Below, in pieces: positions 16,453 to 24,444 of a DNA stretch of 64,000 bases. A program made the position numbers and the translations under genes. Numbering within the stretch: the first letter of the stretch is position 1; each line of letters opens with the position of its first letter. A model generated the notes under the pieces. It was not told the origin of the DNA and made no database searches. It saw nothing but the letters and a program-made list of their open reading frames with translations. This stretch comes from Spinactinospora alkalitolerans (GTDB lineage Bacteria; Actinomycetota; Actinomycetes; Streptosporangiales; Streptosporangiaceae): contig NZ_JACCCC010000001.1 in the NCBI RefSeq assembly GCF_013408795.1, forward strand, positions 4,836,001 to 4,900,000, written 5' to 3'.

Positions 16453-16600
16453 ACGCGAAGCTTGCCCTCCATGGGGGCGCTATAACAAATCAGGGCCGCG
16501 CGGCGCGACGCCGACCGGGCGCCCGCCCCCCGTTCGGCCGCACCCGCGAAAGAAGCGCCGCGCCCCCGCCACCGGGGGACGCGGCGCTCGCCGGCCGTCT

Positions 16601-19600
16601 CTAGCGGGTCGCCGCCTGCTCCTGCTCGGTGCGCACGGCGTCGATCTTGGCCTCGCGCCGCTCCCGCCGGCGCTTGACCCGGCGCTCCTTGCGGCCCTCG
16701 GCCATGGCGTAGAGCACCGGGACCAGGATCAGCGTCAGCAGCGTGGAGGTGATCAGGCCGCCGATCACCACGATCGCCAGCGGCTGGGAGATGAACGCCC
16801 CGCCCCCGGTGATGCCCAGGGCCATCGGCGTCAGCGCGCCGACGGTGGCCAACGCGGTCATCAGGATCGGGCGGAGCCGGTGCCGCGAACCTTCGACGAC
16901 CGCCTCGCGCAGTTCCATGCCCTCCTGGCGGTACTGGTTGATCAGGTCGATCAGCACGATCGCGTTGGTGACCACGACGCCGATCAGCATCAGCAGGCCG
17001 ATCATCGCGGGCAGGCCGAGCGGGGTGTCGGTGATGAGCAGCAGCCCCAGGGCCCCGGTCGCCGCGAACGGGATCGACACCAGCAGGATCAGCGGCTGCA
17101 TCAGGCTCTTGAACGTCGCCACCATGATGAGGTACACGATCGCGACGGCCGCCAGCATGGCGACGCCCATCTGGGCGAAGGCCTCGTTCTGGTCGGAGGT
17201 GACGCCCCCGATGGTGGCGGTGGCGCCTTCGGGCAGGTCGAGTCCGTCGAGGGCGGTCGCCAGCTCGGCCGAGACGGCGCCGAGGTCGTCGGCCGTCGGC
17301 GTCGCCGAGACGGTGGCGCTGCGCACGCCGTCGCTGCGGTTGAGCTCGGGCGCCTGCCGCACCTCTTCGACGTCGGCGACCTCGGAGAGCTCGATCTGCT
17401 CGCCGGCCGGCGTCGTGATCTCCAGGTCCTCCAGCGCCTGCACGCTGCCGGGTGCCTCGTCGACGCGCACGACCATGTCGCGCTGGACGTCGTCGACGGT
17501 CGCCGTGCCGACCGTGGCGCCCTGGAACGCCTCGCTGACGGCCTGGCCGATCCGGCCTTCGGTGAGGCCCTCCTCGGCGGCCTGCTCGCCGTCGACCCTG
17601 ACCTCCAGGGCCGGCAGCTCCGCGGCGATGCTGCTCTGCACGTCGTCGGCGCCGGGGATGTCGCGGACGGCGTCCTCGACGGTGCCGGCGGCCTCGCGCA
17701 GCGTCTCGGAGTCCTCGGCCTTGACCTCGACCTCCAGGGTCGAGCCGCCCATGCCGCCGGTCTCGTCGACGGCGGGGGCGGACTCGGTGTCGACCTCGGC
17801 CAGGGTCTGGCGCAGCTTGTCCCGGTACTGCGCCTGGTCGCCGTCGGGGTCGGTGGTGATGGTGTACTGGATGGTGTCGGCGCTGCCGCCGCCCATCATC
17901 GCGGCCATGCCGCCACCGCCGATGGAGGACTGGTAGGACTCGATCCAGGCGAGTCCGTCGAGCTCGCCTTCGACCTTGCGAGCCTCCTCGTCGGCGCTGT
18001 CCAGGGAGGTGCCGACCGGCAGTTCCTGGGTGACGTAGAGGGTGTTCTGGCCCTGGTCGCCCAGGAAGTTGGTCTTGAGGTTGGGCACCAGCGCCATCGT
18101 GCCGACGAAGACCAGCACGGCCGCGGTCAGCGTGATGACGCGGTGCCGCGTGGACCAGCGGATGACCGGCAGGTACATGCGCTGCAACGGGGTGTGCAGC
18201 TCGCGCCGGTACTCCTCGGCCTTGATCTCCTCCAGCCGCTCCGGGGGCACCGTCTTGGGCCGCATGAACCAGTAGGCGAGCACCGGGATGATCGTCAGCG
18301 ACACCAGCAGCGACGCGGCCAGCGCGATGCTGACGGTGACAGCGAACGGCCGGAAGATCTCGCCGACCTGGCCGCCGACGAAGCCGATGGGCAGGAACAC
18401 CGCGATGGTGGTCAGGGTGGCCGAGGTGATGGCCGCCGCGACCTCGCGGACGCCGGTGTAGACGGCGCCGTAGCGGTCCTCGCCGTAGCTCATGTGCCGC
18501 TTGATGTTCTCCAGCACCACGATCGAGTCGTCGACGACCCGGCCGACGGCGACGGTGAGCGCGCCCAGGGTGAGGATGTTCAGCGAGTAGCCGAACGCCT
18601 GCATGCCCAGCATCGCGATCAGCAGCGACACCGGGATGGACACCGCGGTCACCACGGTGGAGCGGATCGACAGCAGGAACACCAGGATGATGATGATCGC
18701 GAAGGCCAGGCCCAGCGCGCCTTCCTCGGCCATGGCGACGATGGAGTCGTTGATGAAGGGCGCCTGGTCGAAGACGACGGTGATGTCGGCGTCCTCGCCG
18801 AGCAGCGGCCCGAGCTCGTCGAGCCGGTCCTGGACCGCCTCGGAGATCTCGACGGTGTTGCCCTCGGGCGTCTTGGTGATCATGACGCCGAGGCTGGGTT
18901 GGCCGTCGGTGCGGGCGATGCTGCTGGCCTCGTCGGTCTTGAGTTCGACGTCGGCGACGTCGGCGAGCTGGACCGGTTCGGGCGCGGCGGCCGCCGCGCC
19001 GGTCGGCCCCTGCGGCATCTGCGGGGCACCGGCGGAACCGGCGGAGGCGTCGCCGGGCATCAGCCAGATGTCCTCCACGTCCTCAAGGGACTCCAGCTGC
19101 CCGCCGGTGGTCACGGTGAGGGAGCGGCCGTCCTCGGTGATGTCGCCGCCGGGCGACAGGGTGCCGCTGGCCTGCAGCGCGCTGGTCAGGTCGCCGGTGC
19201 TGAGCCCGGCGTCCTCCAGCTCGTCGCTGTCGGGGGTGACGGTGACGGTGGACTCGCGCACGCCGGTGACCTGCACTCCGCGTACGCCGTCGATGGACTC
19301 CAGTTCGGGGACGACCTGCTCCTGCAGCGGTTCGGCGAGCGCCTGCTCGTCGCCCTCACCGCTGCCGACCGCGAGCATGACGACGGGCATGTCGTCGATG
19401 CTGAACGCCTGGACGTAGGGGTCGACGTCGTCGGGCAGCATCGGGGCGGCCTGGTCGACCGCCTGCTGCAGCGACCGGACCACGTCGTCGGTCGAGTCGC
19501 CGTAGTCGAACTCGACCATGACCGAGGAGGAGCCGGTGCTGGAGGTGGAGGTGTAGCCGGTGACGCCGGAGACGCCCTTGACCGCCTGCTCGAGCGGCCC

Positions 19601-19795
19601 GGTGATCTCGTTCTCCACGACCTGCGGTGACGCGCCCTGGTACTGGGCGCCCACCATGGCCATGGGGAGTTCGAGCGACGGCATGAGCTCACGTTTCGCG
19701 GATCCGGCGGCTATCAGGCCGAAGAGGATCGACGCGAGCGTGATCAGCAGGATGAGCGCCCGGTTGCCAAGGCTCATCTTGGCCAATCTGGACAT
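16601..19795 (-). CDS. RND efflux transporter (AcrB/SwrC-like permease)
   Basis: 1064 aa, full length for the HAE/AcrB group. It starts with a membrane segment (ALILLITLASILFGLIAAG), has the first periplasmic-type loop at about 35-330, and a helix bundle with the proton-relay segment GRVVDDSIVVLENI near 400. The second extracytoplasmic loop is at about 540-840, and the second bundle (VAIVYLIMVATF, then GVVVTNAIVLIDLI) follows. Unusual features are low-complexity inserts, such as an Ala/Pro/Gln-rich stretch near 255-275 and Gly/Met-rich GGGGMAAMMGGG near 635. No membrane-fusion protein is adjacent, as in Gram-positive SwrC. AGGAG precedes ATG 19795. It is divergent from a marR gene and should be under its control. 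Confidence 0.9.
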   Translation of the reverse strand: MSRLAKMSLGNRALILLITLASILFGLIAAGSAKRELMPSLELPMAMVGAQYQGASPQVVENEITGPLEQAVKGVSGVTGYTSTSSTGSSSVMVEFDYGDSTDDVVRSLQQAVDQAAPMLPDDVDPYVQAFSIDDMPVVMLAVGSGEGDEQALAEPLQEQVVPELESIDGVRGVQVTGVRESTVTVTPDSDELEDAGLSTGDLTSALQASGTLSPGGDITEDGRSLTVTTGGQLESLEDVEDIWLMPGDASAGSAGAPQMPQGPTGAAAAAPEPVQLADVADVELKTDEASSIARTDGQPSLGVMITKTPEGNTVEISEAVQDRLDELGPLLGEDADITVVFDQAPFINDSIVAMAEEGALGLAFAIIIILVFLLSIRSTVVTAVSIPVSLLIAMLGMQAFGYSLNILTLGALTVAVGRVVDDSIVVLENIKRHMSYGEDRYGAVYTGVREVAAAITSATLTTIAVFLPIGFVGGQVGEIFRPFAVTVSIALAASLLVSLTIIPVLAYWFMRPKTVPPERLEEIKAEEYRRELHTPLQRMYLPVIRWSTRHRVITLTAAVLVFVGTMALVPNLKTNFLGDQGQNTLYVTQELPVGTSLDSADEEARKVEGELDGLAWIESYQSSIGGGGMAAMMGGGSADTIQYTITTDPDGDQAQYRDKLRQTLAEVDTESAPAVDETGGMGGSTLEVEVKAEDSETLREAAGTVEDAVRDIPGADDVQSSIAAELPALEVRVDGEQAAEEGLTEGRIGQAVSEAFQGATVGTATVDDVQRDMVVRVDEAPGSVQALEDLEITTPAGEQIELSEVADVEEVRQAPELNRSDGVRSATVSATPTADDLGAVSAELATALDGLDLPEGATATIGGVTSDQNEAFAQMGVAMLAAVAIVYLIMVATFKSLMQPLILLVSIPFAATGALGLLLITDTPLGLPAMIGLLMLIGVVVTNAIVLIDLINQYRQEGMELREAVVEGSRHRLRPILMTALATVGALTPMALGITGGGAFISQPLAIVVIGGLITSTLLTLILVPVLYAMAEGRKERRVKRRRERREAKIDAVRTEQEQAATR

Positions 19796-19925
19796 GGAAG
19801 TGGTGCTCCTCGAAGGCTGTTCGCGCTGGTTACGGCTGCCGCTGCGACGAGCGGCCGAAATTCCCCTGCGCCACGCGGACACGGGGTACGGGGTTCCGCG
19901 CGGGGTTTGCCGGGCACGCACCTTT

Positions 19926-19939
19926 CACGATACTTCGTG
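19926..19939. promoter_or_regulatory. Inverted repeat, probable MarR operator 1
   Basis: CACGA-TACT-TCGTG lies in the shared promoter region between the RND and marR genes, 12 bases from a second inverted repeat. MarR proteins bind 14-20 bp palindromes in such divergent regions. Confidence 0.5.
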
Positions 19940-19950
19940 TCACTTTAAAA

Positions 19951-19966
19951 ATCACATCGAGGTGAT
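19951..19966. promoter_or_regulatory. Inverted repeat, probable MarR operator 2
   Basis: ATCAC-ATCGAG-GTGAT, embedded in an AT-rich patch (ACTTTAAAAATCAC) that is unusual for this genome and likely contains the promoters of one or both divergent genes. Confidence 0.55.
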
Positions 19967-20016
19967 ACAAATCAGGGGAAGAATAGGGGTGTGTCAGCGG
20001 TGTGTCAGGGATGACG

Positions 20017-20499
20017 ATGGAAGATGTGGCCGGCACGGAGAAGGACGAGCTGATCGAGCGGCTCAGGGAGCTGGAGCAGCGCCAGCTCAGGATGTTCGCG
20101 CGCGACCGGTCGCTGCCGCTGCTGACCACCTCGCTGACCATCCAGCAGTTGAAGGTGCTGCTTCGGCTCTCCCTGGACGGTGAGATGGCGGCCCACGAGC
20201 TGGCCGAGGGGGCCGGAGTGGGGATGGCCACCCTCACCGGCATCGTCGACCGCCTGGTCGCCCGGGGACTGGTGTGCCGCCGCGAGGACCCGCGCGACCG
20301 GCGGGTGCGCCGGATCGACCTGACGGAGGAGGGCCGCGGGCTGATGGCGGAGATGTCGGGCGCCGGCCACCAGCGCCACTACGCCGCCCTCGCCCGACTC
20401 GACACCGCCACGCTGGCCGACCTGGTCAGGGGTTTCGAGGCGCTGTGCGAGGCCCTGGAGGCGGAGTCGGCCGAAGAGGAAGGGGGCGGGTCCCGATGA
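20017..20499 (+). CDS. MarR-family transcriptional regulator
   Basis: 160 aa. A winged helix-turn-helix lies at about 45-120: LTIQQLKVLLRL, then MAAHELAEGAGVGMATLTGIVDRLVARGLV, then the wing DPRDRRVRRIDLTEEG. Flanking helices form the dimer interface. The ATG at 20017 has AGGGA five bases upstream; 20011 is an in-frame alternative. It is divergent from the RND pump, with two palindromes between. It overlaps the next gene by ATGA, so both are probably co-transcribed. Confidence 0.88.
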   Translation: MEDVAGTEKDELIERLRELEQRQLRMFARDRSLPLLTTSLTIQQLKVLLRLSLDGEMAAHELAEGAGVGMATLTGIVDRLVARGLVCRREDPRDRRVRRIDLTEEGRGLMAEMSGAGHQRHYAALARLDTATLADLVRGFEALCEALEAESAEEEGGGSR

Positions 20500-21281
20500 C
20501 CCGCGGCCTGCCGCGCCCGGAGGTCCTGCGGGTCATCGGCGATGTCGCCGGGATGGGCGGCTTCTTCGGCCTGTCGGCCGCCGATGCCGCGCCCTCGGAG
20601 CCCGGTCGGCACTCCTTCGCCGGGCTGTACTCCGATCCCCGGCTGCTGGACGCCCGGATCGGGCTGGTCCAGGAGCTGCACGAGCCCGCGGAGCCGCGGG
20701 TGTCGGCGTCGATCGCGTTCCTCGGGTTCGCGGCCTGGGTGTGCTCCCCCGCGCTCGCGTCCGCGTGCGGCGGCGCGCTGCTGGAGCTGCCTGCCGCCGA
20801 GCTGCACTGGAGGCACGAGCCCGGCCGGCCGATCGCGCCGGTCCTGGTGCGCCCGCGCGCCGCCGCGGCCGATCCGGGCGATCCCGCAGCGGTGGCCGCG
20901 GGGCTGCACCGGACGGTGGTCGAGGGGCACCTGCGGCCGCTGGTCGCCGCGGTGCGCGCCCGCGTGCGGGTGGCGGAGCGTCTGCTGTGGGGCAACGCGG
21001 CCTCGGCGGTCGGGGGCGCGGTGCAGATGATCTCGCGCGACCGGCCGGAGTGGGCCGGTGCGGCCGACGCGATCGCCACGGCCCTCATCGCCCGCGGCCC
21101 CATGGCCGGCCTGGGGACCACGGCCCGCCCCGACCCCGCACGGCCCGAGCGCTTCTTCGTGCGGCGCTCCTGCTGCCTGTACTACCGGGCGCCGCGCGGC
21201 TCCATGTGCGGGGACTGCTCGCTGCTGGAGCCGGCGACGATGCGGCGCCAGTGGCGGCAGGCCCTGGCCGAAGCGCGCTGA
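20496..21281 (+). CDS. FhuF-like (2Fe-2S) protein
   Basis: 261 aa. The C-terminal cysteine motif RRSCCLYYRAPRGSMCGDCS (CC-x10-C-x2-C) near residues 225-245 is the FhuF-type [2Fe-2S] site used for ferric-siderophore reduction. The upstream part is Ala-rich, with an LHRTVVEGHLRPLVAAVRAR helix typical of the family. It is translationally coupled to marR (ATGA overlap). A siderophore link to the divergent RND pump is possible; this is inference from position only. Confidence 0.75.
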   Translation: MTRGLPRPEVLRVIGDVAGMGGFFGLSAADAAPSEPGRHSFAGLYSDPRLLDARIGLVQELHEPAEPRVSASIAFLGFAAWVCSPALASACGGALLELPAAELHWRHEPGRPIAPVLVRPRAAAADPGDPAAVAAGLHRTVVEGHLRPLVAAVRARVRVAERLLWGNAASAVGGAVQMISRDRPEWAGAADAIATALIARGPMAGLGTTARPDPARPERFFVRRSCCLYYRAPRGSMCGDCSLLEPATMRRQWRQALAEAR

Positions 21282-21358
21282 GCTGTTTTCCACAGATCCG
21301 CGATCGCGGTGGCGCGGGCGCGGTTCTCAGACGCAGCCTTGGGGTATGGACACCGCGC

Positions 21359-21706
21359 TCAGCCGGCCCGCACCGGCACCGTCTCGCCCGGCGGCACGTG
21401 GTCGGCGGCCACGCCCCACACCACGTCCAGCAGGTCCTCCAGCGCGTGGGCCAGCGACGCGTCGACGAGCGCGTAACTCACCTGCCGTCCGTGCGCGGTC
21501 GCGGTCACCAGGCCGCATTCGCGCAGGCAGGCGAGGTGATTGGAAACATTCTGCCGGGTAAGACCAAGCTGCTCGGCCACCTGTGCGGGATAGGCGGGAC
21601 CGTCCAGCAGGGCCAGGAGCAGCCGGCATCTGGTGGGGTCCGCGAGGGCTCGGCCGAGGCGTTGGATCGCGGAGAGGCGCTGCTCGGAGGTCAACATGAA
21701 AACCAT
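21359..21706 (-). CDS. ArsR/SmtB-family metal-sensing repressor
   Basis: 115 aa from ATG 21706 (ATG 21697 is possible). The winged helix is clear: ALADPTRCRLLLALLDGPAYPAQVAEQLGLTRQNVSNHLACLRECGLV. Possible metal ligands are the two cysteines in helix alpha-R and its end (TRC, LRECG) and histidines near the C-terminus (DHVPPGE). CmtR-like sensors use such cysteines. It is divergent from the CDF exporter, with tandem palindromes between them, so it should repress the exporter until metal binds. Confidence 0.88.
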   Translation of the reverse strand: MVFMLTSEQRLSAIQRLGRALADPTRCRLLLALLDGPAYPAQVAEQLGLTRQNVSNHLACLRECGLVTATAHGRQVSYALVDASLAHALEDLLDVVWGVAADHVPPGETVPVRAG

Positions 21707-21719
21707 TGTACATAGTTTG

Positions 21720-21749
21720 CTGTATAGACAGCCTGGGCTGTATAAACAG
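21720..21749. promoter_or_regulatory. Tandem operator for ArsR regulator
   Basis: Two nearly identical 12-bp palindromes, CTGTATAGACAG (21720-21731) and CTGTATAAACAG (21738-21749), are spaced 18 bp start to start. They lie in the AT-rich region between arsR and the CDF gene and probably cover the promoter. Confidence 0.65.
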
Positions 21750-21844
21750 TAGGGACTGAACAGTCCTCGGGCCGGCACGGCCGCCGGCCCCCGCGCGGCA
21801 ACCGGTCCGCCGCAGCGGACTAGCCCGTCACACGAGGAGGCTTC

Positions 21845-22762
21845 ATGGGCACCAGCCATGGCCACGGCCATGGACATGCGACCGCGGCCGCGGCCCATCG
21901 CGGGCGGCTGGTCCTCGTCCTGTGTCTGACCCTGGTCGTCATGGTCGCCCAGATCATCGGCGGTCTCGCGGCGGGGAGCCTGGCGCTGCTGGCCGACGCG
22001 GGCCACATGGCCGCCGACTCCTTCGGCATCGTCCTGGCGCTGTTCGCCGTGTGGATCGCGGCCCGCCCCTCCTGCGACAAGCGGACGTTCGGCTACCAGC
22101 GCGCCGAGATCCTGGCGGCCGCGGTCAACGCGCTGCTGCTGTTCCTGCTGTGCGGCTACATCGGCTACGAGGCGGTGCAGCGGGTCCTCTCCCCCGAGCC
22201 CGTCGCAGGCCCCGTCATGCTCGTGGTCGCCACCGTCGGGCTGGTGGTCAACCTGGCCTCCCTGCTCCTGCTGCGCCGCGGCCAGGCCGAGAGCCTCAAC
22301 CTGCGCGGAGCCTACCTGGAGGTCTTCAGCGACATGCTCTCCTCGGTGGGCGTGATCGCGGCCGGACTGCTCATCTGGCTCATCGGCTGGGAGCGCGCCG
22401 ACTCCATCGCGTCGCTGGCCATCGCGGTGTTCATCGTCCCCCGGGCCTGGAACCTGCTGCGCGAGGCGGTGCACGTGCTGCTGGAGGCCACCCCCCGCGA
22501 CGTCGACCTGGAGGAGGTGCGCCGGCACCTGCTCGCCCAGCCGGGCGTACTCGACGTCCACGACCTGCACGCCTGGACCATCACCTCCGGCGTGCCGGTC
22601 ATGTCCGCCCACGTGGTGGTCGACGAGGGCCGGCTCGGCGACACCGGGCGGATACTCGACGAGCTGCACGCGTGCCTGTCCGGGCACTTCGACGTCGAGC
22701 ACTCCACCCTGCAACTGGAGCCCGCGGGCCACGTCGACCACGAAGGAGCGCGACACCAGTGA
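21845..22762 (+). CDS. Cation diffusion facilitator (CzcD/ZitB-type) metal exporter
   Basis: 305 aa. The N-terminus is His-rich (GTSHGHGHGHATAAAAHRG). Six membrane segments follow, with metal site residues in ALLADAGHMAADS (TM2, H and D) and EVFSDMLSSVG (TM5). A cytoplasmic C-terminal domain begins near 205 (LLEATPRDVDLEEVRRHL, then VHDLHAWTITSG). CDF proteins export Zn, Co or Cd in exchange for protons. GAGGAGGC precedes the ATG at about six bases. It is regulated by the divergent ArsR protein. Confidence 0.92.
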   Translation: MGTSHGHGHGHATAAAAHRGRLVLVLCLTLVVMVAQIIGGLAAGSLALLADAGHMAADSFGIVLALFAVWIAARPSCDKRTFGYQRAEILAAAVNALLLFLLCGYIGYEAVQRVLSPEPVAGPVMLVVATVGLVVNLASLLLLRRGQAESLNLRGAYLEVFSDMLSSVGVIAAGLLIWLIGWERADSIASLAIAVFIVPRAWNLLREAVHVLLEATPRDVDLEEVRRHLLAQPGVLDVHDLHAWTITSGVPVMSAHVVVDEGRLGDTGRILDELHACLSGHFDVEHSTLQLEPAGHVDHEGARHQ

Positions 22763-22912
22763 TCTGAGGCCACACGGCGACCACGGGCGCCGGAGAACCC
22801 GGGAAGCAGCGGATGGCCGGTCCCGGCCGCGCCCCGCCGATCCGGTCGCCCTTGGACAAACCACCCATTGAGCTGGCATAGTCACGTGAGGATTCCGAAA
22901 AGGGTCCTCTTC

Positions 22913-22990
22913 GCGCGCCGGAGGAGGCGCGCACTGGGTGTGCCGGGAAGTCTGGTCGGCGATCGTACCGGCCATCGATTTTTCGGGGGG
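22913..22990 (+). promoter_or_regulatory. Structured 5' leader of nhaA, candidate riboregulator
   Basis: A perfect 7-bp hairpin GCGCGCC/GGCGCGC (22913-22932) is followed by two mutually exclusive stems. GCCGG (22942-22946) with CCGGC (22968-22972) competes with TGGTCGG (22953-22959) and CCGGCCA (22968-22974). Then comes ATCGATTTTTCGGGGGGGG just before the start codon. The arrangement could hide or expose the ribosome site. Known sodium and nhaA-associated RNA motifs exist, but I cannot assign this one. Confidence 0.4.
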
Positions 22991-23001
22991 GGCACATCTC
23001 C

Positions 23002-24255
23002 ATGACCAAGACCCGCGCTCCGCGTGCGCTCGGCGAGCTGCTGCGTGAGGACGCCGTCGGCGGCTTCCTCCTCATCGCCGGGGCCGCCATCGCCCTGATC
23101 TGGGCCAACTCACCGCTGGGCGGCGCCTACGAGGCCATGCGCACGTTCAGCTTCGGCCCCGAGTCGCTGCACCTGAACCTCTCGGTCGAGGCGTGGGCCG
23201 CCGACGGCCTGCTCGCGATCTTCTTCTTCATCGTGGGCAACGAGCTGAAGCAGGAGTTCGTCCACGGCGAGCTGCGCAACCCCCGCCGGGCGATGCTGCC
23301 CATCATCGCCGCCATCTGCGGCATGGTGGTGCCGGCGCTGGTCTACGTCGGGATCAACATCGGCCAGGGCGACGCGCTGCGCGGCTGGGGCATCCCGATG
23401 GCCACCGACATCGCCTTCGCCGTGGCGATCCTGGCGGTGGTCGGCCGCTACCTTCCGCCGGCCCTGCGCACGTTCCTGCTGACCCTGGCCATCGTCGACG
23501 ACCTCGGCGCCATCGTGGTCATCGCGGTCTTCTACACCGACCACCTGGCGTTCCTGCCGCTGCTGGGCTCCGTCGCGCTGCTGGCGGTGTTCGGCTACCT
23601 GCAGCAGGGGCGCGGCCTCGCCGCGGCCCTGAACCGCTCCCCGGTCCCGAACTGGCTGGTCTACGTCCCGCTCGCCTTCGCCATCTGGACGCTGATGCAC
23701 GCCAGCGGCGTGCACGCCACCATCGCCGGCGTCGCGATGGGCATGCTGATGCGCACCAAGCCCCTCGAAGGGGAGGACGCCGACCCCAGCCACCTGATCG
23801 AGCGCATGCTGCGTCCCTGGTCGGCCGGGCTCGTGCTGCCGATCTTCGCGCTGATGGCCGCGGGCGTCGCCTTCGAGGGCCTTGGCACGATGTTCACCGA
23901 CTCGGCCGCCATCGGCGTGATGCTCGGCCTGGTCGTGGGCAAGCTGGTCGGCATCGTCGGCGGCTCCTGGATCACCACCAAGATCACCAAGGCCGAGCTC
24001 AATCCGGCGCTGAACTGGATCGACATCATCGGCATGGCGCTGCTGGCCGGAATCGGCTTCACGGTTTCCCTGCTGATCACCGAGCTGTCCTTCCCCGAGC
24101 ATCCGGAGATGCTGGCCCACGCCAAGGCCGGCGTCCTCGTCGCCTCGTTCATCGCGACCGTGCTGGCCTCCGGCATCCTGATGGTGCGCAGCGCCCACTA
24201 CCGCAAGCACGGCATGCCGGAACTCCGCACCGACTCCGGGGGCAGCATCGACTGA
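23002..24255 (+). CDS. nhaA: Na+/H+ antiporter NhaA
   Basis: 417 aa, the normal length. Membrane segments run through most of the protein. Conserved segments include FFFIVGNELKQEFVHGEL, MATDIAFAVAILAVVG and LAIVDDLGAIVVIAVFY, with the paired aspartates of the ion site. LMHASGVHATIAGVAMGML (unwound TM11 region) and LLAGIGFTVSLLITELSF (Lys/Thr region) follow. It exports Na+ in exchange for H+ at high pH. The ATG at 23002 follows a G-run. It has its own leader and a hairpin after the stop. Confidence 0.95.
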   Translation: MTKTRAPRALGELLREDAVGGFLLIAGAAIALIWANSPLGGAYEAMRTFSFGPESLHLNLSVEAWAADGLLAIFFFIVGNELKQEFVHGELRNPRRAMLPIIAAICGMVVPALVYVGINIGQGDALRGWGIPMATDIAFAVAILAVVGRYLPPALRTFLLTLAIVDDLGAIVVIAVFYTDHLAFLPLLGSVALLAVFGYLQQGRGLAAALNRSPVPNWLVYVPLAFAIWTLMHASGVHATIAGVAMGMLMRTKPLEGEDADPSHLIERMLRPWSAGLVLPIFALMAAGVAFEGLGTMFTDSAAIGVMLGLVVGKLVGIVGGSWITTKITKAELNPALNWIDIIGMALLAGIGFTVSLLITELSFPEHPEMLAHAKAGVLVASFIATVLASGILMVRSAHYRKHGMPELRTDSGGSID

Positions 24256-24288
24256 CCGCCGACGATATCGGCGGGTACGCTCGTGTCC

Positions 24289-24316
24289 GGCCCGGCGGGG
24301 AACCTTCCGCCGGGCC
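24289..24316 (+). terminator. Hairpin after nhaA
   Basis: GGCCCGGCGG (24289-24298) pairs perfectly with CCGCCGGGCC (24307-24316) over an 8-base loop, 33 bases after the stop. Confidence 0.65.
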
Positions 24317-24444
24317 GCGCTCGTTCACCGTTGCAGTCCGCCGCACCGCAGGTCGATTAGTCCCACGTGCGCGACGGCGTTACCTTCGACCTCGGTGGAA
24401 ATGTCGCCTTCGGCGATCATTCGACGTGAGATGGCAGGCGGAAC

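Noticed and set aside
16379-19630. Over 1000-codon open frame on the plus strand opposite the RND gene
   Set aside because: Translation is rich in His, Asp, Gln and Gly and has no membrane or domain pattern, while the minus strand is a full-length AcrB-type pump.
24256-24444. Riboswitch upstream of trkH
   Set aside because: Only the nhaA terminator hairpin is clear; I could not find the c-di-AMP (ydaO) motif or another known element.
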